Positions 54,806 through 63,521 of a DNA stretch of 64,000 nucleotides are shown piece after piece. The notes under the pieces were generated by a model. The model was not told where the DNA came from, did not search any database, and was given only the letters and a program-made list of their open reading frames with translations. The DNA comes from Leptotrichia sp. oral taxon 221 (GTDB taxonomy: Bacteria > Fusobacteriota > Fusobacteriia > Fusobacteriales > Leptotrichiaceae): contig NZ_CP072378.1 of NCBI RefSeq assembly GCF_018128245.1, positions 496,001-560,000 on the forward strand. The letters run 5' to 3'. A program made the position numbers and the translations under genes. Every line of letters starts with the position of its first letter. The stretch's first letter is position 1.

Positions 54806-55732
54806 ATGGAAAAAAAATCAACAAGACAAGCATATGGAGAAGCTTTAGCTAAATTAGGAAAAGAAAATGAAAATGTAGTAGTATTAGAAGCAGATTTGTC
54901 AAAATCAACAATGACAGCATACTTTAAAAAAGAATTTCCAGAAAGACATATAAATGTTGGGATTGCAGAAGCTGATTTAATTGGAACAGCAGCTGGATTC
55001 GCTACAACTGGTAAAATACCTTTTGCATCAACATTTGCACTTTTTGCAGCAGGTAGAGCATATGACCAAATTAGAAACAGCGTTGCATACCCTAAATTAA
55101 ATGTTAAAATTTGTCCTACTCACGCAGGAGTATCTTTAGGAGAAGATGGTGGATCTCACCAATCAGTAGAAGATTTAGCTTTAATGAGAGCAATTCCTGG
55201 AATGGTAGTTTTATCGCCAGCTGATGCAGTTGAAACTGAAAAAATGATTTTTGCAGCAGCTGAATACGAAGGACCAGTTTATGTAAGATTAGGAAGATTG
55301 AATATTCCAGTATTATTCGATGACAACTATAAGTTTGAAATTGGAAAGGCTGTAACATTAACTGAAGGAAATGATGTGGCAATCTTAGCAACAGGATTAA
55401 TGGTTTACGAAGCAACTGAAGCTGCAAAACAATTAGCAGAACAAGGAATCAAAGCAAGAGTAGTTAACGTTTCAACAATTAAACCATTAGACGAAGAAAC
55501 TGTATTAAAAGCAGCAAAAGAATGTAAATTTATCGTAACAAGTGAAGAACACTCAGTAATTGGTGGATTAGGAAGTGCTGTGTCAGAATTTTTATCAGAA
55601 AACCATCCAACGAAAGTCATCAAACACGGAATTCAAGATGTATTTGGACAAAGTGCTGATGGAGATACAATGTTGAATAACTATAAATTGAGAGCGAAAG
55701 ATATTGTAGAAGTAGTTTTGAGAAATAGATAG
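54806..55732 (+). CDS. Transketolase C-terminal subunit
   Basis: 308 residues with the pyrimidine-binding and C-terminal domains. VGIAEADLIGTAAGFATTGK has the conserved glutamate. Together with the preceding gene it forms a split transketolase, common in archaea and anaerobes. A strong terminator follows. Confidence 0.94.
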   Translation: MEKKSTRQAYGEALAKLGKENENVVVLEADLSKSTMTAYFKKEFPERHINVGIAEADLIGTAAGFATTGKIPFASTFALFAAGRAYDQIRNSVAYPKLNVKICPTHAGVSLGEDGGSHQSVEDLALMRAIPGMVVLSPADAVETEKMIFAAAEYEGPVYVRLGRLNIPVLFDDNYKFEIGKAVTLTEGNDVAILATGLMVYEATEAAKQLAEQGIKARVVNVSTIKPLDEETVLKAAKECKFIVTSEEHSVIGGLGSAVSEFLSENHPTKVIKHGIQDVFGQSADGDTMLNNYKLRAKDIVEVVLRNR

Positions 55733-55748
55733 AATGAGAAATTTTTAG

Positions 55749-55777
55749 GAACGAGTAGAAGTGCTCGTTCTTTTTTT
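55749..55777 (+). terminator. Terminator after transketolase
   Basis: A 7-bp perfect stem GAACGAG / CTCGTTC with an 8-nt loop, then seven T's. Confidence 0.85.
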
Positions 55778-55927
55778 GTCTTTACTTTACCTCCAAATAA
55801 TGATAAACTATTAAAGGAAAGTAAAGAAAATCACTTTTGAAAAAGAAAATAAAAGTTTGAAAGAGTTAAAATAAAGATAAGATAAAAAAATTATAAAAAT
55901 TAGTGAAAATAGAGAAAGAGGTAAAAA

Positions 55928-56626
55928 ATGCAAAAAATAATTGGAATAAATCCTGTTACAGAGGCTTTGAGATCAGATAAAAATATTGAAAAGCTGGAAG
56001 TTTATAAAAAGATAAAAAAAGATACGATAAAAGAAATTTTGAATTTGGCGAGTAAAAGAAATATTAAGGTTTTTTATACAGATAGACGGACTGAAAATTC
56101 TCAAGGAGTTGTTGCGTTAGTATCGGATTTTGATTATTATATTGATTTTGTTGAGTTTTTGGAAAAGGTTTTACAAAAGAAAAAATCTAGAATTGTAATT
56201 TTAGATCAAGTTCAGGATCCGAGAAATTTTGGTGCGATTATAAGAAGTGCTGAATGTTTTGGTGTAGATGGAATAATCATTCAAGATAGAAATAGTGTAA
56301 AAGTGACTGAAACTGTTGTGAAATCTTCGACTGGAGCGATTGAATATGTTGATATCGTAAAAGTAACAAATATTTCTGACACAATAGATAAATTAAAACA
56401 ATACGGTTATACAGTTTATGGTGCAGAAGCAAATGGAGAAACTTACTATTATGAAGAAAAATATCCAGAAAAAACATGCCTAGTTTTAGGAAGTGAAGGA
56501 AATGGAATGAGAAAAAAAGTGAGAGAACATTGCGATAAAATTGTAAAAATTCACTTAGAAGGGAAAATAAATTCACTAAATGTTTCAGTAGCTGGGGGAA
56601 TTTTATTATCGGAAATTGCTAAATAA
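55928..56626 (+). CDS. rlmB: SPOUT rRNA methyltransferase, RlmB/TrmH type
   Basis: 232 residues with an N-terminal substrate-binding part (1-70) and a C-terminal knotted SPOUT domain. Motifs: LDQVQDPRNFGAIIRSA, VLGSEGNGM and NSLNVSVAGGILL. It most likely 2'-O-methylates 23S rRNA G2251, but TrmH-like family members are hard to tell apart. AGAGG precedes the ATG. Confidence 0.88.
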   Translation: MQKIIGINPVTEALRSDKNIEKLEVYKKIKKDTIKEILNLASKRNIKVFYTDRRTENSQGVVALVSDFDYYIDFVEFLEKVLQKKKSRIVILDQVQDPRNFGAIIRSAECFGVDGIIIQDRNSVKVTETVVKSSTGAIEYVDIVKVTNISDTIDKLKQYGYTVYGAEANGETYYYEEKYPEKTCLVLGSEGNGMRKKVREHCDKIVKIHLEGKINSLNVSVAGGILLSEIAK

Positions 56627-56716
56627 GAATTTCTTGTAAACTCTTTTATTTTATTTGAAAATGATGTATAATTATACTAGAAAGAAACTAGCATAATTTA
56701 AAAAATGAGGTAAGAA

Positions 56717-57598
56717 ATGAAATTAACTTTAGAAAAAGATATAAATTATGAAACTATGATAGAAGATTTTGGAGTAGAGCCGATAAATAGAAGAATTATA
56801 ACAACAGGCGATAAATTAATATTTTGGAAAAAAGGTAAGATTGAAAAAGAAATTACAAGAAAAATCAAAAAAAGCAATATAATAAAATATATTAAAGAAA
56901 AAAATCAGTTATTCGTATCAAGTATGTTTTTTGTGTCTAATAATGAAGGAAAAGTATATAAATGTGATGGAAATAAAAAGAAAATAGTTGAAGAAGTTTT
57001 AGACTTGGGGAAAGATATTACAGCTATAAATTTTACTACGAATGGTAGAATAATTTATATTTACAACGGTATATTATTTTCTTATGACACACGAAATAAA
57101 GAATTAATTTCTAATAATTGTATAACAGATGAAATAAAGGGTGGATATAGACTTTTTACAAGTGGTGAAAATGTTATTCTAAAATACCAAAAAATTGGTG
57201 ATGAAGAAAATCGAATTAGTATTTTTGAGGATAAATTAAAAAAAATTTTTGAAATAAAAACAGAAAATACTCATACATTTTCAAAAATTGTTGGAATTAA
57301 ATATTTAGGTGGGACTAAAGAAGGTGAAATTGAAGTTTGGAATATTTTAGAAAAAGAACTTTATGATTCTATAAAATTATCAGATAGTCAGATTACGTAT
57401 ATTGAAGAGATTGGTGATAAATACGTGATTGGATTAGAAACGGGAGAGCTGTTAATTACAGACGACAAATTTGAGATTTTAATGAAAAAGAAAATTACAG
57501 ATGATAAAATTTTGAAAATTTGTGTTTTGGAAAATGATATTTATGTATTGACGCTTGGAAATAAAATATTGGAATTAAAAATGATTGAAGAAAAATAA
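56717..57598 (+). CDS. Unknown protein with beta-propeller-like repeats
   Basis: 293 residues without signal or membrane span. It has short repeating strands such as VYKCDGNKKKIVEEV, GEIEVWNILEKELY and GLETGELLITDDKFE, with 40-residue spacing, suggesting a WD40-like propeller. No family is recognised. It is monocistronic with a TATAAT 40 nt upstream and a terminator downstream. Confidence 0.55.
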   Translation: MKLTLEKDINYETMIEDFGVEPINRRIITTGDKLIFWKKGKIEKEITRKIKKSNIIKYIKEKNQLFVSSMFFVSNNEGKVYKCDGNKKKIVEEVLDLGKDITAINFTTNGRIIYIYNGILFSYDTRNKELISNNCITDEIKGGYRLFTSGENVILKYQKIGDEENRISIFEDKLKKIFEIKTENTHTFSKIVGIKYLGGTKEGEIEVWNILEKELYDSIKLSDSQITYIEEIGDKYVIGLETGELLITDDKFEILMKKKITDDKILKICVLENDIYVLTLGNKILELKMIEEK

Positions 57599-57603
57599 TT
57601 TTT

Positions 57604-57647
57604 TAAAAAATGTACTTAAACGGATAATGGTTAAGTGCATTTTTTTG
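57604..57647 (+). terminator. Terminator after the propeller-like gene
   Basis: A stem of 10-11 bp with one mismatch and one G-T pair (TGTACTTAA with TTAAGTGCA) flanked by A's and seven T's. Confidence 0.75.
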
Positions 57648-57694
57648 TTTGTTTTTCTTTACAAAATTTTGTTGATTTGGGGAATATTTTTTCG

Positions 57695-57723
57695 TTGTAA
57701 AAATAAAATATAAATGATATAAT
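57695..57723 (+). promoter_or_regulatory. Promoter of the polyamine operon
   Basis: TTGTAA at 57695-57700, 17-nt spacer, TATAAT at 57718-57723. A 200-nt untranslated leader follows before speD, with no recognised riboswitch. The 327-bp spacer holds this and the preceding terminator. Confidence 0.6.
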
Positions 57724-57925
57724 CTGTAAGAAAATATAAGTGAAATATATGAAGTGATATATTTTATAAAAATTGTTTCTAAAATTAAGGATTTTTAACT
57801 TTTAACATAAATTATTAAAAATCCAGATAAAATTGAAAAATTAAATTAATGAAGGAATAAAAAATTGAATTTATAAGAAAATAAAGATTGAGAGCAGGTT
57901 AGATTCTCAAGAAAGAAAGGATGTG

Positions 57926-58777
57926 ATGAATGAGTTGGAAAAAAGTATAAAATTATATGGTTTTAATAATTTGACAAAAACATTAAGTTTTAATATTTAT
58001 GATGTTTGTTATGCTAAGACTGAAAGAGAGCAAAAAGACTATATAGCTTATATAGATGAACAATATAATTCAGATAGATTAACAAAAATATTAACAAATG
58101 TAGCGGGAATGATAGGAGCTCAAGTTTTGAACATTTCTAAACAGGATTACGATCCACAAGGAGCGTCTGTGAACATATTAATAGCAGAAGAGAGAATAAA
58201 TCCAGATAGTATCGATAAATCATGTAATAGAGGGATTCCGTTTTTCAATAGTGAAAGTTTATCGGAAGAAGAGAAAGATAAATTGACAGATACAGAAACT
58301 GTACACGCACATTTGGATAAAAGCCACATTACTGTGCATACTTTTCCAGAATATCATCCAGATAATTCTATATCAACTTTTAGAGTGGATATTGATATTG
58401 CAACTTGTGGAGAGATTTCGCCATTGAATACATTGAATTACTTGATTGATAGTTTTGATTCGGATATTATAACTATTGATTATAGAATAAGAGGATTTAC
58501 TAGGGATATTTCTGGGAAAAAGTTTTTTACAGATCATAATATTACGTCAATACAAGATTATATTGAACCTGCAAAATTGCGAATATATGATGCGATTGAT
58601 GTGAATGTTTATCAATCGAATATTTTTCATACAAAAATGTTAATTAAAGAAATTGAATTACAAAATTATTTGTTTAATCAAGATGTGTATGAAATATCGC
58701 CTAAAACACGGTTAGAAATAACAAATAGATTGAGAAAAGAAATGATAGAAATTTATAGTGGGATGAATATTTATTAA
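57926..58777 (+). CDS. speD: S-adenosylmethionine decarboxylase proenzyme (E. coli SpeD class)
   Basis: 283 residues. Self-cleavage between K132 and S133 in HLDKSHITVHTFPE makes the pyruvoyl group from Ser. This KSH motif, and the length, place it in the class of E. coli SpeD. Its product is the aminopropyl donor for SpeE. The ATG at 57926 has AAAGG before it; a GTG directly upstream is possible. It is followed 14 bp later by the decarboxylase. Confidence 0.95.
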   Translation: MNELEKSIKLYGFNNLTKTLSFNIYDVCYAKTEREQKDYIAYIDEQYNSDRLTKILTNVAGMIGAQVLNISKQDYDPQGASVNILIAEERINPDSIDKSCNRGIPFFNSESLSEEEKDKLTDTETVHAHLDKSHITVHTFPEYHPDNSISTFRVDIDIATCGEISPLNTLNYLIDSFDSDIITIDYRIRGFTRDISGKKFFTDHNITSIQDYIEPAKLRIYDAIDVNVYQSNIFHTKMLIKEIELQNYLFNQDVYEISPKTRLEITNRLRKEMIEIYSGMNIY

Positions 58778-58791
58778 CGAAGGAGGTAACG

Positions 58792-60243
58792 ATGGATAAA
58801 AAATTACAAGAAAAAACGGTTTTGTTTGATGCGATGAAAAAACATTTGGCTAACAGGGTTGTTAGATTTGATGTACCTGGTCATAAAGGTGGTCGTGGAA
58901 ATAAGCAATTTCGTGATTTTATTGGATTAGATGCGATGCAAATGGATGTAAATTCAATGAAACCTTTGGATAATTTATGTCATCCTACATCAGTTATAAA
59001 AGAGGCACAGGATATTGCAGCTGATGCTTTTGGAGCTAAGGAAGCATATTTTATGGTAAGTGGGACAACTGGGGCAGTTCAGGCTATGATTATGTCTACT
59101 TGTAAAGCAGGAGATAAGATCATTATTCCTAGAAATGTGCATAGAAGTGCAATTAATGCGATGGTTATTAACGGAACAATTCCTGTCTATATAAATCCTG
59201 GTCTTAACAAAAAATTGGGAATATCGCTAGGAATGTCTGTGAAAGATATAGAAAAGGCGATAAAAGAAAATCCTGATGCAAAGGCAATTTTAGTAAATAA
59301 TCCGACATATTATGGTATTTGTTCAGATTTAAAATCAATTGTAAAATTGGCACATAAGCATAATATGTTGGTTTTAGTGGATGAAGCGCATGGAGCACAC
59401 TTTTATTTTGGAGATAATTTACCAATTTCGGCAATGGCAGCTGGAGCAGATATGGCAGCAATAAGTATGCACAAAACAGGTGGTTCATTAACTCAAAGTT
59501 CGATTTTATTAAGTGGAGAAAGAATAAATGCTGATTATGTACGGCAAGTGATTAATTTGACTCAGACAACAAGTGCTTCATATTTATTGATGACTTCGCT
59601 TGATACTGCGAGAAAAAACATGAGTATTAATGGTAAAGAAATTTTTAAAAAGACAGTGGAATTTGCAGAATATGCTAGAGAGGAAATTAATAAATTAGGT
59701 GGATATTATGCGTATGGAAAAGACCTTATAAATGTCGATGATGTTTTTGATTTTGATACAACAAAATTGTCAATTTATACGAAGGATGTTGGACTTGCTG
59801 GGATAGAAGTTTATGATATTTTGAGAGACGAGTTTAATATTCAAATTGAATTTGGAGATTTAGATAATATTTTGGCGATAATTTCGGCAGGAGATAGAGC
59901 GATGGAAATTGAGAGATTAATTTCATCATTGGCAGAAATTAAACGGATTTATACAAAAGATCCAAAAGGAATGTTTGATCATGAGTATATTGCACCAACT
60001 GTAGTGTTGCCACCACAAAAGGCGTTTTATGCTGAGAAAAAAATGATACCAATTTCAGAAAGTTCAGGTCAAATTAGTGGTGAATTTGTTATGGCCTATC
60101 CGCCAGGAATACCGATTTTAGCACCAGGGGAAAAGATAACTGATGAAATTATTGATTATATCGAGTATGCGAAGGAAAAAGGTTGTCTTTTGACGGGGAC
60201 TGAAGATATGAAAGTAGAAAATATTAATGTGGTTATTGAGTAA
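58792..60243 (+). CDS. speA: Arginine/lysine/ornithine decarboxylase (fold I)
   Basis: 483 residues. PLP lysine K228 in SMHKTGGSLTQSS, DEAHGAHF with the cofactor Asp, and FDVPGHKGGRGNKQF at the start. This short form, lacking the N-terminal wing of the E. coli inducible enzymes, is like B. subtilis SpeA. The agmatinase gene downstream favours arginine as substrate, but lysine is not excluded. AAGGAGG precedes the ATG. Confidence 0.9.
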   Translation: MDKKLQEKTVLFDAMKKHLANRVVRFDVPGHKGGRGNKQFRDFIGLDAMQMDVNSMKPLDNLCHPTSVIKEAQDIAADAFGAKEAYFMVSGTTGAVQAMIMSTCKAGDKIIIPRNVHRSAINAMVINGTIPVYINPGLNKKLGISLGMSVKDIEKAIKENPDAKAILVNNPTYYGICSDLKSIVKLAHKHNMLVLVDEAHGAHFYFGDNLPISAMAAGADMAAISMHKTGGSLTQSSILLSGERINADYVRQVINLTQTTSASYLLMTSLDTARKNMSINGKEIFKKTVEFAEYAREEINKLGGYYAYGKDLINVDDVFDFDTTKLSIYTKDVGLAGIEVYDILRDEFNIQIEFGDLDNILAIISAGDRAMEIERLISSLAEIKRIYTKDPKGMFDHEYIAPTVVLPPQKAFYAEKKMIPISESSGQISGEFVMAYPPGIPILAPGEKITDEIIDYIEYAKEKGCLLTGTEDMKVENINVVIE

Positions 60244-60339
60244 TTAAAACAAAATTTATTGAGTAAGATGAAAAAAATTAGAGTATAATAATAAATGAAA
60301 GTATGAATTTTAGAAAAAATTTAAGAAAGGAGAGATAAA

Positions 60340-61188
60340 ATGGAGTTATGGTATACAGAAGAACATACGAAAAATGTTAGATTCTCGATAAAAGTTGACA
60401 AGCAATTGGTTACCAAAAAAAGTAAATTTCAAAGAATAGATATTTTTGAATCTAAAGAATTTGGAAGATTTTTGACATTAGATGGATTTATGATGTTGAC
60501 TGAAAAAGATGAGTTTATTTATCATGAAATGATTGTTCATATTCCGATGGCTGTGAAAAATGATGCGAAGAAGATATTGGTAATTGGAGCTGGTGATGGT
60601 GGAACGGTTAGAGAGCTTGTAAAATACGATAGTATTGAGAGAATTGATATGGTTGAGATTGATAAAGAAGTTGTTGATATTTGTCGTGAATATTTACCAA
60701 AAACAGCTTGTAAGTTAGATGATCCGAGAGTGAATCTTTATTATGAAGATGGCTTGAAATTTGTCCGTTCTAAAACGAATGAATACGATATTGTGATTGT
60801 TGATTCGACTGATCCGTTTGGGCCTGGAGAAGATTTGTTTACGAGAGAATTTTATGGAAATTGTTACAATGCTTTGAAAGAGGATGGAATACTTGTAAAT
60901 CAGCATGAAAGTCCGTATTATGAAGCGGATGCTGAAGCTACTCAAAGAGCGAATAAACAATTGAAAGCAGTTTTTCCAATAGCTACAGTTTATCAGTTGC
61001 ATATACCGACTTATCCGTCAGGACACTGGTTATTTGGATTTGCGTCAAAAAAATATCATCCTGTGAATGATTTGAAGGCGGATGAATGGAATAAATTAGG
61101 ATTGGAAACGAAATATTATAATACAGAATTGCACAAAGGTTCATTTGCTTTACCAAATTATGTGAAAAAATTGATTGGTCAAGAATAA
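60340..61188 (+). CDS. speE: Spermidine synthase
   Basis: 282 residues. Aminopropyltransferase Rossmann fold with LVIGAGDGGTVREL, the DMVEIDKEVVD strand and VDSTDPFGPGE with catalytic Asp. Length and motifs match SpeE. It uses decarboxylated AdoMet from SpeD and putrescine from SpeA plus SpeB. Confidence 0.95.
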   Translation: MELWYTEEHTKNVRFSIKVDKQLVTKKSKFQRIDIFESKEFGRFLTLDGFMMLTEKDEFIYHEMIVHIPMAVKNDAKKILVIGAGDGGTVRELVKYDSIERIDMVEIDKEVVDICREYLPKTACKLDDPRVNLYYEDGLKFVRSKTNEYDIVIVDSTDPFGPGEDLFTREFYGNCYNALKEDGILVNQHESPYYEADAEATQRANKQLKAVFPIATVYQLHIPTYPSGHWLFGFASKKYHPVNDLKADEWNKLGLETKYYNTELHKGSFALPNYVKKLIGQE

Positions 61189-61227
61189 AATTGTAAAAAA
61201 TAATAATAGGAGGAAAAAATTTAGGTG

Positions 61228-62091
61228 ATGAAAGAAAGAAACATACACACATTTATCGGATGCGAGGATGAATACGAAGAGAGTAAAATAGTAGTTTTCG
61301 GAGCACCATTTGATAGCACAACATCATTTAGACCTGGAACAAGATTTGCTTCAGCTACGATGAGAAACGAAAGTTTTGGGATTGAAACTTATAGTCCGTA
61401 TCAAGATAAAGATTTAGAAGATATTAATGTTTTTGATGCTGGAGATTTAGAATTGTCGTTTGGAAATTCAGAAAGTGCATTGAAGGATATTGAAGATGCA
61501 ACAGCAGAAATCTTGGAAGATGGGAAAATACCGTTTATGATTGGTGGAGAACATTCTGTGACACTTGGATCGGTTAGAGCAGCGGCTGAAAAATATCCAG
61601 ATTTACATATTATCCAATTTGATGCTCATACAGATTTGAGAGACGATTATTTAGGACAATATTATTCACACGCCTCTGTAATTAGAAGATGTTGGGATAT
61701 TGTTGGAGATGATAAAATTTTCCAATTTGGTATAAGAAGTGGAGAAAGAGCTGAGTGGGAATTTGCAAAAGAACATTTACATACAACTAAGTTTAATTTT
61801 GGGAATAATTTTGATGAATTGGATAAAGTTGTAGAAAAATTGAAAGGGAAACCAGTTTATTTCACATTAGATTTAGATGTTTTGGATCCTTCGGAATTTC
61901 CAGGAACAGGAACGCCTGAAGCAGGTGGAGTAACATTCGTAGAACTTCACAAAGCAATTGAAAAAATCTCAAAATTAAATATTGTTGGATTGGATATGAA
62001 TGAATTGTCACCAATTTATGACCATTCAGGACAATCAACAGCTTTGGCTTGTAAATTATTGAGAGAAATTTTGTTGTTTGTTTACAAATAA
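61228..62091 (+). CDS. speB: Agmatinase
   Basis: 287 residues, ureohydrolase fold. Mn2+ ligands are in GGEHSVTLG, QFDAHTDLRDDY and TLDLDVLDPS. It hydrolyses agmatine to putrescine and urea. Start ATG 61228; GTG 61225 just upstream is possible; AGGAGG lies near 61208. It fits with an arginine decarboxylase two genes upstream. Confidence 0.92.
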   Translation: MKERNIHTFIGCEDEYEESKIVVFGAPFDSTTSFRPGTRFASATMRNESFGIETYSPYQDKDLEDINVFDAGDLELSFGNSESALKDIEDATAEILEDGKIPFMIGGEHSVTLGSVRAAAEKYPDLHIIQFDAHTDLRDDYLGQYYSHASVIRRCWDIVGDDKIFQFGIRSGERAEWEFAKEHLHTTKFNFGNNFDELDKVVEKLKGKPVYFTLDLDVLDPSEFPGTGTPEAGGVTFVELHKAIEKISKLNIVGLDMNELSPIYDHSGQSTALACKLLREILLFVYK

Positions 62092-62213
62092 GTAAAAAAG
62101 TTTAAAATTCTGTAAATTATAAAGGAAAAAATGAAATTAAGCCAATTAGAATTTATTTTGAATTAGAAGAAATTGAATAAAAAAATTTTATAGAATAATT
62201 TTGGAGGTAAAAA

Positions 62214-63428
62214 ATGGGAAAAAAAGCGTTGATAATTGGAGCAGGTGGAGTTTCAAATGTAGTTTGTCACAAATGTGCTCAAAATTCAGAAGTATTTAGC
62301 TCAATAATGATAGCGAGTAGAACAAAATCGAAATGTGATGCAATTAAAGAAACAATTGAAAAAAGTAAATATGCAGGAAGAATAGAAATTCAAACAGCAA
62401 AAGTGGATGCAGATAATGTACCAGAATTAGTAGCTTTAATTAACGAATACAAACCAGATATCGTAATAAATGTGGCGTTGCCTTATCAAGATTTGACAAT
62501 AATGGATGCTTGTTTGGAAACTAAAACTGATTATTTAGATACAGCTAATTACGAGCCTTTAGATACAGCAAAATTTGAGTATAAATGGCAATGGGCTTAC
62601 AAAGAAAAATTTGAGAAAGCAGGAATTACGGCTATTTTAGGATGTGGATTCGATCCAGGAGTAACAGGAGTATTCTCAGCTTATGCACAAAAACATTATT
62701 TTGATGAAATAAACTATATTGATATTTTAGATGCAAACGCTGGAGATCATGGTTATCCATTTGCAACAAATTTCAATCCAGAAATTAATATTAGAGAAGT
62801 GACTGCAAACGGAAGTTACTGGGAAAATGGAAAATGGGTAGAAACTGAACCAATGGAAATTAAAAGAGTATACAATTTTCCACAAATTGGTGAAAAAGAC
62901 ATGTACTTGTTACACCACGAAGAATTGGAATCTTTAGCTTTGAATATTAAAGGAATTAAGAGAATTAGATTTTTCATGACATTTGGACAAAGTTATTTGA
63001 CGCACTTAAAAGTGTTGGAAAATGTAGGAATGACTTCGATTGAGCCAATTGAATTTGAAGGGCAACAAATTGTACCATTACAATTTTTAAAAGCAGTATT
63101 ACCAGATCCAGCTTCATTAGGGCCTAGAACAAAAGGATTGACAAATATTGGAAATATCTTTAGAGGTAAAAAAGACGGAAAAGATAGAACTTATTATGTT
63201 TACAATGTTTGTAACCATGAAGAATGTTATAAAGAAGTTAGCTCACAAGCAATTTCTTATACAACAGGAGTTCCAGCTATGATTGGTGCTGCGATGGTGT
63301 TGACTGGAGAATGGAAAAAACCAGGAGTGTACAATGTTGAAGAAATGGATCCAGATAAATTTATGGATGCGTTGAATAAATTTGGATTACCTTGGGTAGA
63401 AGATTTTAATCCAACATTAGTAGATTAA
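62214..63428 (+). CDS. Carboxynorspermidine/carboxyspermidine dehydrogenase
   Basis: 404 residues of the saccharopine-dehydrogenase-like family. It starts with ALIIGAGGVSNVVCHKCAQN, an NAD(P) Rossmann loop, and contains ILGCGFDPGVTGVFSAYAQ, typical of Lys1-like/CANSDH enzymes. The enzyme condenses aspartate semialdehyde with putrescine or diaminopropane. The matching decarboxylase (NspC) is not in the window but may follow. A GGAGG site precedes the ATG. Confidence 0.9.
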   Translation: MGKKALIIGAGGVSNVVCHKCAQNSEVFSSIMIASRTKSKCDAIKETIEKSKYAGRIEIQTAKVDADNVPELVALINEYKPDIVINVALPYQDLTIMDACLETKTDYLDTANYEPLDTAKFEYKWQWAYKEKFEKAGITAILGCGFDPGVTGVFSAYAQKHYFDEINYIDILDANAGDHGYPFATNFNPEINIREVTANGSYWENGKWVETEPMEIKRVYNFPQIGEKDMYLLHHEELESLALNIKGIKRIRFFMTFGQSYLTHLKVLENVGMTSIEPIEFEGQQIVPLQFLKAVLPDPASLGPRTKGLTNIGNIFRGKKDGKDRTYYVYNVCNHEECYKEVSSQAISYTTGVPAMIGAAMVLTGEWKKPGVYNVEEMDPDKFMDALNKFGLPWVEDFNPTLVD

Positions 63429-63458
63429 TTTATAAAGAAATTGAAAAGATTTAAAATT

Positions 63459-63497
63459 GGGGCTTTCTGTAAGAAATTTTTTCTTACAAGTCCCTTT
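63459..63497 (+). terminator. Terminator after the CANSDH gene
   Basis: A long stem, with TGTAAGAAA pairing TTTCTTACA and an outer GGG/CCC, followed by TTTTTG. Confidence 0.75.
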
Positions 63498-63521
63498 TTG
63501 TGCTAGATTTAGGAGAAAAAT

